This document shows, in pieces, positions 51,107-61,296 of a stretch of 64,000 nt of DNA. Source of the DNA: Lateolabrax maculatus (taxonomy: Eukaryota > Chordata > Actinopteri > Acropomatiformes > Lateolabracidae); assembly GCA_031216445.1 (NCBI GenBank), contig CM062218.1, positions 21,861,501 to 21,925,500 of the forward strand. The letters run 5' to 3'. The position numbers were made by a program, and so were the translations under genes. The notes beneath the pieces are model-generated. The model saw only the letters and a list, made by a program, of their open reading frames with translations. It was not told the DNA's origin and did not search any database. Each line of letters begins with the position of its first letter. The stretch's first letter is position 1.

Positions 51107-51620
51107 TTGGTTGTCTCAGCCTGTTTATAGTGCCCCTTGGAAATCGAAAAGGAACTGAGAGGTTCCAGATTAATACACATGCGAATTAGTCTGGCAATGC
51201 CAAGCTCCTGTTGTACACAAACTGTCATTAAAAACACCCAGTTGTACATTTGCTGTACAGCTGTTTTGGTTGTTCATAGAAAAAGAAATAGAGACTTTTG
51301 AAAGATTAAATTAAAACAGACCACGAAAAGTACAACAAATATATTTAAAAAAAAAAAATGTTTTTTTTTTGTTTTTATTTTCATTATTTCTTTCTTTTGT
51401 CCTGTCTCTTAGATATTTTGCACATGGGCAACATGCTTGTGCTGTAAATTTGGGGGTTTGGGTTCTACGTGAACCCTGGGTTCTAATCATAGCTACCTGC
51501 AACAATGACTTATTGTTTTGACCATTTTAAATCAGTATGATCAAGGCAGTTATTTGCAACACCCTCCCATTATCATTCTCCATATTTTAAGCATATTATT
51601 AATGATTTTAATGCACATTA

Positions 51621-51780
51621 TATTAAAGCAATATCACACAGGTCATGCTGTTGTACTGAATATAAGCACAGCTGTGATTCAGTCGTAGGGACGAGGCCGC
51701 AGGCCGAGTACAGAAGAAAATTACAGTTGTGCTGATATTCCGTACAACAGCATGACCTGGAGTGTGATATTGCTTTAATA
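51621..51780. mobile_element. MITE, spacer F
   Basis: Copy of the inverted-repeat element at 5250. Confidence 0.75.
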
Positions 51781-52247
51781 CAACAGTTCTACAAGCACCA
51801 TTTATTAGTTAACAGTAATAAGCGATAACAAATTATGATTTGTTTGTTTAATCATGTATTTGGCTCTGCCAACACAAATTGTTCCGTAACTGGACTGGGA
51901 CTGGACTGTTGCCTAGCAACACGTAAATATTTTTGTGCACACTAGCTGGCTTGCTACTTTGTGTAAAGTCAGGTCTACATTGATAAGACAGTACGTTGCG
52001 CCATCGTTTCCTGCTCTGCAACTTTTTGGAGAGCTTTCAGACATGCAAGACAGACAAGCTTTTTGTTTCTATTTTCTGTGTTCTGCAACTTATTAAAAAT
52101 CTCAATTACAATCACAATTCACAACTGTTTTGTAATTGTATTTGGCATCCATCTTAGATACCATTGCATTTGTATATTCAAATATAAATAAACTGGTATC
52201 CACTAGCAACAAAAAGATGAAGGGATAGAATGAAACCAACTCCATAA

Positions 52248-52325
52248 CCAATTGTAATGAAGATTAAAGGAATAGAATCCTATAGACATCATGGACTTTA
52301 GAATGTTGTCAGGATGCTATAAATA
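52248..52325 (+). promoter_or_regulatory. Core promoter of copy G
   Basis: CCAAT at 52248 and TATAAATA at 52318-52325; X-box at 51908-51920. Confidence 0.6.
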
Positions 52326-52395
52326 CTGAGACCAAAGTTTGGTTCTGACACAAATTTCCACACAAAGATTTCCTGACACAAATTTCACGGTGACA

Positions 52396-55300
52396 ATGGA
52401 AGGCACACATAGCAAGAGAAAACAAAGAGGACAGAGGAGAAAGAACACTGACATCCAGCAAAAGACAAAGCTGGAATACATGGAACGCTCCGGGGAGGTT
52501 GGCCTTTCTTTTAATTTCCACCTCAGTTCCCTGGAAGCACAACTTAGAGCTGAGCTGAAGGACAGCGAGGCCAAGCTCACCCATAGTACATTTGAGGGGA
52601 GAGTCCACTTGGAAATCCAAAAGGAATCGCTGGATATTTTGCTTGTTCAGCTCCAAGATCAGAAAGTGGACAACAACTGGAGCCGTGACAAAGAGCTGAT
52701 GCAAAGCGAGATATGTTGCCTGAAAGCCCGGCTACAAGAGGCTCTGGGCAAACATGTCAACTCTTCACAGACGGAGATCGAACATCTGAAAGTAAACCAG
52801 AGGAAGATCTGCGCGACGCTGCGGAAAGCTCAGAGTGAGCTTGAGCAGCAGACTCAAACCAGCAATGACCTTCAAGTGAAACTGAAGCAGGTGAAGGAAG
52901 AACTCTTTCACAAAGACACAGCAGAGTTTGAGGCTCGCTCAAAAGCAGAGCTGTTGGAGACAGATCTTGCCTGCGAGATTGCTCAAACTGAAAAGCTGGA
53001 GCAGAAATTGACCAAGATGAAGGAAGCTCTACTGAAACAGAAGGACGACAATAAAAAGACCCTGGAAAGATCCCAGGCCTCTCATCGAGTCCAGCTGGAG
53101 GAACACAAAACCAAGACCAGCAGGATTTCATCGGCCCTGAAAAATGCAGAAGGTCAGCTAAAGATTGAGCGCCTCCGTCTGCAGCAGGAAAAAACCTCCC
53201 ACCAGAAGGAGATGGACACATCCAGAGCTCTCTATGCTGCTCAGCTTGACGAGCAGAAAGAAGAGAACAACAGCCTTGTGGCTGCTCTGAAAAAGGCTGA
53301 GCAGCAGTTGGAGAGTCATCGTATCGAATGGCAGGAGGACAAGTCATCCCTCCTTCAGGCCACAGAGAGCCTCCAGAAGACTCTGCAGGAGAAGGAGCAG
53401 GAGTGGCAGAAGGACAAGTCATCCCTCCTTCAAAACGCTGAGGGCCTCAAGAAGACTCTGCGGCAGAAGGAGCAGGATTTGCAGCAGGACAAGTCATCCC
53501 TCCTTCAGGCCACCAAGGACCTCCAGAAGACTCTGAGTGAGCTTGAGCAGGAGACTACCACCAGCAAGGCCCTTCAAGTCAAACTGGAGCAGGTGAAGGG
53601 AGAGAATGAAGCCCTCCAAAATGAAATAGAGGCAACAAACTTAGTGGTCCGCACTGAAAAGCAACTGCGTTCAGTGGCTGAAAAGAACTTTGAGACAACC
53701 GCCCATTCCCTGAAGGTGCAGCTCTTTGAGAAAGACACAGCAGAGTTTGAGGCTCGCTCAAAAGCAGAGCTGTTGGAGACAGATCTTGCCTGCGAGCTTG
53801 CTCAAACTGAAAAGCTGGAGCAGAAATTGACCAAGATGAAGGAAGCTCTACTGAAACAGAAGGACGACAATAAAAAGACCCTGGAAAGATCCCAGGCCTC
53901 TCATCGAGTCCAGCTGGAGGAACGCAAAACCAAGACCAGCAGGATTTCATCGGCCCTGAAAAATGCAGAAGGTCAGCTAAAGATTGAGCGCCTCCGTCTG
54001 CAGCAGGAAAAAACCTCCCACCAGAAGGAGATGGACACATCCAGAGCTCTCTATGCTGCTCAGCTTGGCGAGCAGAAAGAAGAGAACAATACCCTTGTGG
54101 CTGCTCTAAAAAAGGCTGAGCAGCAGTTGGAGAGTCATCGTATCGAGTGGCAGGAGGACAAGTCATCCCTCCTTCAGGCCACAGAGGGCCTCCAGAAGAC
54201 TCTGCAGGAGAAGGAGCAGGAGTGGCAGGAGGACAAGTCATCCCTCCTTCAAAACGCTGAGAGCCTCAAGAAGAAACTGCAGCAGAAGGAGCAAGAGTTG
54301 CAGCAGGACAAGTCATCCCTCCTTCAGGCCACCAAGGGCCTCCAGAAGACTCTGAGTGAGCTTGAGCAGGAGATTACCACCAGCAAGGCCCTTCAAGTCA
54401 AACTGGAGCAGGTGAAGGGAGAGAATGAAGCCCTCCGAAATGAAATAGAGGCAACAAACTTAGTGGTCTGCACTGAAAAGCAACTGCGTTCAGTGGCTGA
54501 AAAGAACTTTGAGACAACTGCCCATTCCCTGAAGGTGCAGCTCTTTGAGAAAGACACAGCAGAGTTTGAGGCTCGCTCAAAAGCAGAGCTGTTGGAGACA
54601 GATCTTGCCTGCGAGCTTGCTCAAACTGAAAAGCTGGAGCAGAAATTGACCAAGATCAAGATGAAGGAAGCTCTACTGAAACAGAAGGACGACAATAAAA
54701 AGACCCTGGAAAGATCCCAGGCCTCTCATCGAGTCCAGCTGGAGGAACGCAAAACCAAGACCAGCAGGATTTCATCGGCCCTGAAAAATGCAGAAGGTCA
54801 GCTAAAGATTGAGCGCCTCCGTCTGCAGCAGGAGAAAACCTCCCACCAGAAGGAGATGGACACATCCAGAGCTCTCTATGCTGCTCAGCTTGATGAGCAG
54901 AAAGAAGAGAACAACAGCCTTGTGGCTGCTCTGAAAAAGGCTGAGCAGCAGTTGGAGAGTCATCGTATCGAGTGGCAGGAGGACAAGTCATCCCTCCTTC
55001 AGGCCACAGAGGGCCTCAAGAAGACTCTGCGGCAGAAGGAGCAGGAGTGGCAGCAGGACAAGTCATCCCTCCTTCAGGCCACCGAGGGCTTCAAGAAAAC
55101 TCTGCAGGAGAAGGAGCAGGAGTGGCAGAAGGACAAGTCATCCCTCCTTCAGGCCACAGAGGGCCTCAAGAAGAAACTGCAGCAGAAGGGGCAGGAGTGT
55201 CAGCAGGACAAGTCATTCCTCTTTCAGGCCACTAAGGGCCTCCAGAAGACTCTGAGTGAGCTTGAGCAGCAGACTACCACCAGCAAGGACCTTCAAGTCA

Positions 55301-56043
55301 AACTGGAGCAGGTGAAGGGAGAGAATGAAGCCCTCCGAAATGAAATAGAGGCAACAAACTTAGTGGTTCGCACTGAAAAGGAGCTGCGCGCAGTGGCTGA
55401 AAACAACCTCATGACGACCGCCCATTTCCTGAAGGTGCAGCTCTTTGAGAAAGACACAGCAGAGTTTGAGGCTCACTTAAAAGCAGAGCTTTTGGAGACA
55501 CATATTGCTTGTGAGATCGCTCAAACTGAAAAGCTGAAGCAGAAATTGACCAAGATGAAGGAAGCTCTACTGAAACAGAAGGACGACAATAAGAAGACTC
55601 TGGAAAGATCCCAGGCCTCTCATCGAGTCCAACTGGAAGAATGCAGAGCCAAGACCAGTAAGATTTTATCTGCCCTGAAAAATGCAGAAGGTCTGCTGGA
55701 GATTGAGCGCCTCTGCCTGCAGCAGGAGAAAACGTCCCTCCAGAAGGAGATGGAGACATCCAGAGCTTTCTATGCTGCTCAGCTTGTTGAGCAGAAAGAA
55801 GAGAACAACACCCTTGTGACTGCTCTCAAAGAGGCTGAGCAGCAGTTGGAGAGTCATCGTATCAAGTGGCAGGAGGACAAGTCATCCCTCGTTCAAGCCA
55901 CAGAAGGCCTCCAGAAGACTCTGCAGGAGAAGGAGCAGGAGTGGCAGGAGACTGAGGGATCCATGAGGTCCCAGCTTGAAGACCTCGTGAGCCAGCTCAC
56001 TAAAAAGAAAAAGAAAAATAACTGGTACAAAAAACTTTTCTAA
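52396..56043 (+). CDS. Coiled-coil repeat protein, copy G (1215 aa, four modules, 2-residue insertion)
   Basis: Modules start at 52834, 53536, 54355 and 55255. One 273-residue module is missing, but the join differs from copy D. Module-2 markers (EALQNEIE, VVRTEK, ACC in TTAHS) stop by about 53700. The sequence then has GTTGGAG at 53773 and CELAQ, a marker of module 4 in the long copies, before module-3 markers. The 6-bp insertion ATCAAG at about 54655-54660 turns KLTKMKEA into KLTKIKMKEA. Two residues do not fit a heptad, so the rod's register should be disturbed locally. Copy H has the same insertion. No frame damage is seen. Function unknown. Confidence 0.9.
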   Translation: MEGTHSKRKQRGQRRKNTDIQQKTKLEYMERSGEVGLSFNFHLSSLEAQLRAELKDSEAKLTHSTFEGRVHLEIQKESLDILLVQLQDQKVDNNWSRDKELMQSEICCLKARLQEALGKHVNSSQTEIEHLKVNQRKICATLRKAQSELEQQTQTSNDLQVKLKQVKEELFHKDTAEFEARSKAELLETDLACEIAQTEKLEQKLTKMKEALLKQKDDNKKTLERSQASHRVQLEEHKTKTSRISSALKNAEGQLKIERLRLQQEKTSHQKEMDTSRALYAAQLDEQKEENNSLVAALKKAEQQLESHRIEWQEDKSSLLQATESLQKTLQEKEQEWQKDKSSLLQNAEGLKKTLRQKEQDLQQDKSSLLQATKDLQKTLSELEQETTTSKALQVKLEQVKGENEALQNEIEATNLVVRTEKQLRSVAEKNFETTAHSLKVQLFEKDTAEFEARSKAELLETDLACELAQTEKLEQKLTKMKEALLKQKDDNKKTLERSQASHRVQLEERKTKTSRISSALKNAEGQLKIERLRLQQEKTSHQKEMDTSRALYAAQLGEQKEENNTLVAALKKAEQQLESHRIEWQEDKSSLLQATEGLQKTLQEKEQEWQEDKSSLLQNAESLKKKLQQKEQELQQDKSSLLQATKGLQKTLSELEQEITTSKALQVKLEQVKGENEALRNEIEATNLVVCTEKQLRSVAEKNFETTAHSLKVQLFEKDTAEFEARSKAELLETDLACELAQTEKLEQKLTKIKMKEALLKQKDDNKKTLERSQASHRVQLEERKTKTSRISSALKNAEGQLKIERLRLQQEKTSHQKEMDTSRALYAAQLDEQKEENNSLVAALKKAEQQLESHRIEWQEDKSSLLQATEGLKKTLRQKEQEWQQDKSSLLQATEGFKKTLQEKEQEWQKDKSSLLQATEGLKKKLQQKGQECQQDKSFLFQATKGLQKTLSELEQQTTTSKDLQVKLEQVKGENEALRNEIEATNLVVRTEKELRAVAENNLMTTAHFLKVQLFEKDTAEFEAHLKAELLETHIACEIAQTEKLKQKLTKMKEALLKQKDDNKKTLERSQASHRVQLEECRAKTSKILSALKNAEGLLEIERLCLQQEKTSLQKEMETSRAFYAAQLVEQKEENNTLVTALKEAEQQLESHRIKWQEDKSSLVQATEGLQKTLQEKEQEWQETEGSMRSQLEDLVSQLTKKKKKNNWYKKLF

Positions 56044-56591
56044 TGCCCGGATCCAAGAACTTCACGCACAGAAGAACAAATGCTCATACACATGCACTCA
56101 CACAAACACACGCACCATGCACTTGTTCTTGTATACTTGTGAGGATTAATCAGTTGAATCAGTCTTAACCCCCAAACAGCTCTTTGTAGAGGGCTGTTTG
56201 AGGATTAAGACTTGTTTTTACACTTGGAAAGTGAGGCTAAGCTCTCTTCACTTTTCTGGTGTTAAACTGAAACTGGTCCTCACAAATATATAAATACTAG
56301 TGCACACACTTACACACACACACCCAGCCGTCCGAGGAGAGGGGATCTCTCTTTGAATTGCCTTTCCCGAGGTTTCTTCTCATGTTCCTTAAGCTGTTCT
56401 TAGGTTCATGGGGAGTTTTTCCTCGTCTTCTTAGAGAGCTCGGGCTGGGCACCTGCTGCTGATGTGGGCTTGTCAGTGCCACTGAAACACCTTGAGCAAC
56501 ACAAATAATCTCATCTTCACTTCTGGGCATTCAAAAAATAATTCAATCAATCAATCAATCAATCAATAAATTGATTAATTACAATGTCATG
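56044..56591 (+). other. Probable 3' UTR of copy G (hairpin 56161-56212, AATAAA 56565-56570)
   Basis: Teleost-type repeat at 56368-56500. ATGCACTCACACAAAC near 56091 is private to this unit (ATGCACTTACACAAAC elsewhere). Confidence 0.5.
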
Positions 56592-56778
56592 TTTTTTTTC
56601 GTCTTTCTGTATTTGGTCTACAGTCAAATGAGTAATATTAAATGTTCTGTTTGATGTATGAATATTTTCACTACTGGTAAAAACTAAACGATTACATAAT
56701 GTTGTCAGAGCCTACAATGTGTCAACACTTTGGTACCAAAAATGTAGTATATACAAACATTATGTCCATTTTATGCAA

Positions 56779-56937
56779 CTTTATACTTCTACTCCACTGC
56801 TTTTCAGAGGATTTTTTGTACTTTTTACTGCAGAACATTTATTTGACAGCTATAGATACAGCAGATTATAATTTTACATTTCAAAAAACTTTTGATAAGC
56901 TTATAAATACAATGCATTATCAAAGAGTAAACCATTT
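56779..56937. repeat. Teleost-type repeat (TACTTCTACTCCACTGC), spacer G
   Basis: Copy of the element at 1852. Confidence 0.55.
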
Positions 56938-57360
56938 ATGTTTGAGACTCACAAACAAGCAGATGTCTATGAGTTCAGATGTTTGTCAGTTTCCTGTCTA
57001 AACCTTTCCAGTGGTTTCATTCAAGAAAATGGTTCGAGGCTTAGAGAAGTACAACGATCCAATATCTCGGGGAAAAGCAAAGATTAGAGAAAAATCCAAA
57101 TTAAATTAAAGTGCTCAAAGCTTGAGTACAGGACTTTTACATATAAATGATTGTTACATTCAAGCCCTGGTCAAACGCTGGGGTACCTATAGCGATGCGT
57201 TTTACATCAACCAGCAATGATTGGTTCGCCAAGAGACAAAGGGGGGAGCAACTGTAGCGACGGAGTAGGCTACAGCAACTAGGAGTATGGAGGAATCACC
57301 TAATAGGCGTCCAAGAAAAGTTTCTAATGCTCCAGATAAAAAAGAAGCTCAGCATTCAGA

Positions 57361-57702
57361 CCATAGACTATATAAAAGAAGTGGACCTAGCCTCTGTGAC
57401 GTCACCCCTTGGTTTGTGGATATCCGTTCTGTAGCCTCAAGATTGCCGTTTTGGAGCCAGAAGTGACGTTATTTAGAAAAAGAAAACAACAGCTAGCGAT
57501 TGAGACCATAAACTCATTAGAAGTATGTTTACTGAGGTAATAAATCAAGTAAGAAGTAAGGTCCTTTTCTCATAGACGCTATACAGTCGGACTTCTTTTT
57601 GCAGCCTGTGTAGTCACCCCCTGGTGGCCATTAAAAAGAATGCAGGTTTAAGGTACTTCTGCATTGGCTTCAGTTTTCAGACCCAGAGGTTGCCGCTTGG
57701 TT
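57361..57702. repeat. Teleost-type repeat with CRE, spacer G
   Basis: Copy of the element at 2434; TGACGTCA is at 57397-57404. Confidence 0.6.
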
Positions 57703-57832
57703 CAGAGGAAGGATTACAGTCCAAAAAAGAAAGTGACGATTGAAAGCGGCACATGGGCTGGACTACGGGAGGTAACGCCGGAGTCATTGGAAAGTCGTGA
57801 AGCTTGTCACTGGGGCTTGTTTTGGGTTTACA

Positions 57833-57915
57833 ATCATTCTTGCCAAGTTGTCTAAGGAGCTGTGTTCAGGTCACAGTCTCCCCTGGAGGCTTGGGTTGGA
57901 ATCCCACTTTGGACA
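57833..57915 (+). pseudogene. tRNA-Leu(CAG)-like pseudogene, spacer G
   Basis: Copy of the element at 2906; followed by the GCACAGGAACC variant. Confidence 0.75.
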
Positions 57916-58142
57916 AGTAGTGTTTTGCACAGGAACCGTTCCCTTTAACATTACACTGGGATCGAAAAGTCAAAAGTTATGCTGGGACAGGCCTATGAAA
58001 AAATACAGTGTTAGTACTACACCTACAGCATTTGTAACACTGCGTTCACACATACAGATTCATAGTAGTAGGCAGTCTTTTTCACATTGTATCTGCCGTG
58101 TCACTGGTATTGTTGAATGCCTTCCTTGTCACAGTCTCTGCA

Positions 58143-58213
58143 TTGTCCATGGTGTCATGGTTAGTCCTCTGAACTCTTAATCCAGCAACTGAGTTCAAAT
58201 CTCTGTGGAACCT
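58143..58213 (+). pseudogene. tRNA-Gln-like pseudogene, spacer G
   Basis: Copy of the element at 3216, anticodon CTT. Confidence 0.72.
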
Positions 58214-58500
58214 GGTTTTAAAGTAGGAATACATGTTCATGCAAACTTAAAACAACTCTCAGCACTGCGTTTTTTGTGCATGATATTTCAGGTCCCAGTG
58301 AGACCTGCATTTTGAATTACAAAACATTCTAAACGTATTTTTAGACAAGTACTTGTTCAATAACAATTAAAATAGCATTGTTTATTCACAATAAAACAAA
58401 CACCCCCCTAACTCTACCATACTTGGCATCTCCCCCGGAGAACCCCTTTACAAGCAGCAGTTCGGGGTCTAAACAGAAGAGAGCAGCTACAGCAGAGGAG

Positions 58501-58846
58501 GTGGCCACGGGGTGGCCGTGGCTCAGTGGTAGAGTGGGGTTGTCCAATAACCCAAGGTTGGAGGTTCGATCCCCGCTCTCCCCCCCGAAGATTGGTGGAC
58601 TGACAGCTGGTGGGGTGGCACCTACCCGCCACGGCCGAGGTGCCCTTGAGCAAGGCACCGCACCCCCAATTGCTCCCCGGGCGCTGTGAACTGCTGCCCA
58701 CCGCTCCAGTGTGAATATGGCACCTGTCTCTTTGTGTGACCCTGTGCATGTGCCTGTGCATGTGTGTGTTCGTACAGGTGCCACTGGATGGGTTAAATGC
58801 GGAGAAATAATTTCACTTAGGTGATTAATAAAGTAAAATCAAAAAA
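58501..58846 (+). mobile_element. tRNA-derived SINE, 346 bp, inserted in spacer G
   Basis: Same insertion point and, as far as I can read, the same sequence as the SINE of spacer F; A box 58519-58529, B box 58563-58573. One insertion followed by copying of the unit explains both. Confidence 0.88.
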
Positions 58847-59254
58847 AAACAGGTGACAACTACTTGTTTTCTGGCGAAACACTTTTAACAATAAATGAAA
58901 ATGTTTGCACAAAGACAAGTCCCTGTGTCTTATTGTTTTAAAATACATTCTGTGTGCTTTGTTACACTACAACCAACGATAAACAGAATATATTAACACT
59001 TTGTTAGCGGGCCTCCCGACATTAACAAACAAGTAAGTAATGATGACGATGTCAAATCATGCTATGCTGACACTACAACACAGACACCTCCAAGCTGGCT
59101 TGATTTAATTATAATGGAAGTGGCGATGCGGCGTGTGTGCGTGCGAGTGTGCATCTTACTTTATAGGGCACGGTTCCCCACGTGACAATGACACATTTCA
59201 TGTGTTATATTGGGATATTTATGTAAATTTCCACTAAATGTGGGATTTTTTACA

Positions 59255-59288
59255 GTCAGGATGACTGAGCGGTCTAAGGCTCTGCGTT
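59255..59288 (+). pseudogene. tRNA-Leu 5' half, spacer G
   Basis: Copy of the 34-nt element at 3982. Confidence 0.6.
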
Positions 59289-59820
59289 AAGCTGTGGAAC
59301 ATTTGTCCGTCAAAGAATGGGAAGAAGGGGGGAGAAGGGGAAAAATGTGAAAACAAAAGGAAAAATGTAGCTATTTTGTGTCCATATATTTTTGAAGAAT
59401 GCATTTTTAGCTGCCTGAACACAAAGTGGAAACTTTCGATGCTTTTAAATGCTTTGGACGTGCTGTAGACGAGATTTGAGCTGACAAACTGTGGACAGCT
59501 GCACATTGCTTTATTTGGACATCACTTGGAGTTGGGGGTGTTCCCCAGTTATAAAGCTGGCCTACTGACACGCTCAAGGGACTCTATTTGCTGTTGTTCA
59601 CGTCCCTGTTCCCCAAAGTTTAGTTTGTAAATAATTAGACAATAAATGATAAATGCAAAGAAATAATTTCCTTTGAAGTTCCTCCCTGCACCTTGCAAGA
59701 TTGTTTGGATTCTTTTATAAATGCAAATATTTTTCTTGTGAAAAAAACATTTTTATACATATACTTCTTATTCATGTGAATAATTTCATTATGTGTAATA
59801 ATTCCTTGTTAATATCCAAG

Positions 59821-60007
59821 ATGGCGGCTGCCTATATGGAGCATTTAACGGCTGGCTACAGCGGCAGTATTAAACGGAGTGGACGGTAAATTTTCTCTAA
59901 AAGAAGAACAAACAACGGCACTTAAACTTTATGTTGATAAGAAATATGTGTTTGCCCAACTTCTGACAGGACGTACCCTACGACAGGATGCCATTTTTTC
60001 GCTCTGA
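59821..60007 (+). pseudogene. RecQ-like fragment, spacer G
   Basis: Copy of 4548-4734. Confidence 0.4.
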
Positions 60008-60521
60008 TTGGTTGTCTCAGCCTGTTTATAGTGCCCCTTGGAAATCGAAAAGGAACTGAGAGGTTCCAGATTAATACACATGCGAATTAGTCTGGCAATG
60101 CCAAGCTCCTGTTGTACACAAACTGTCATTAAAAACACCCAGTTGTACATTTGCTGTACAGCTGTTTTGGTTGTTCATAGAAAAAGAAATAGAGACTTTT
60201 GAAAGATTAAATTAAAACAGACCACGAAAAGTACAACAAATATATTTAAAAAAAAAAAATGTTTTTTTTTTGTTTTTATTTTCATTATTTCTTTCTTTTG
60301 TCCTGTCTCTTAGATATTTTGCACATGGGCAACATGCTTGTGCTGTAAATTTGGGGGTTTGGGTTCTACGTGAACCCTGGGTTCTAATCATAGCTACCTG
60401 CAACAATGACTTATTGTTTTGACCATTTTAAATCAGTATGATCAAGGCAGTTATTTGCAACACCCTCCCATTATCATTCTCCATATTTTAAGCATATTAT
60501 TAATGATTTTAATGCACATTA

Positions 60522-60681
60522 TATTAAAGCAATATCACACAGGTCATGCTGTTGTACTGAATATAAGCACAGCTGTGATTCAGTCGTAGGGACGAGGCCG
60601 CAGGCCGAGTACAGAAGAAAATTACAGTTGTGCTGATATTCCGTACAACAGCATGACCTGGAGTGTGATATTGCTTTAATA
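60522..60681. mobile_element. MITE, spacer G
   Basis: Copy of the inverted-repeat element at 5250. Confidence 0.75.
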
Positions 60682-61148
60682 CAACAGTTCTACAAGCACC
60701 ATTTATTAGTTAACAGTAATAAGCGATAACAAATTATGATTTGTTTGTTTAATCATGTATTTGGCTCTGCCAACACAAATTGTTCCGTAACTGGACTGGG
60801 ACTGGACTGTTGCCTAGCAACACGTAAATATTTTTGTGCACACTAGCTGGCTTGCTACTTTGTGTAAAGTCAGGTCTACATTGATAAGACAGTACGTTGC
60901 GCCATCGTTTCCTGCTCTGCAACTTTTTGGAGAGCTTTCAGACATGCAAGACAGACAAGCTTTTTGTTTCTATTTTCTGTGTTCTGCAACTTATTAAAAA
61001 TCTCAATTACAATCACAATTCACAACTGTTTTGTAATTGTATTTGGCATCCATCTTAGATACCATTGCATTTGTATATTCAAATATAAATAAACTGGTAT
61101 CCACTAGCAACAAAAAGATGAAGGGATAGAATGAAACCAACTCCATAA

Positions 61149-61226
61149 CCAATTGTAATGAAGATTAAAGGAATAGAATCCTATAGACATCATGGACTTT
61201 AGAATGTTGTCAGGATGCTATAAATA
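61149..61226 (+). promoter_or_regulatory. Core promoter of copy H
   Basis: CCAAT at 61149 and TATAAATA at 61219-61226; X-box at 60809-60821. Confidence 0.6.
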
Positions 61227-61296
61227 CTGAGACCAAAGTTTGGTTCTGACACAAATTTCCACACAAAGATTTCCTGACACAAATTTCACGGTGACA

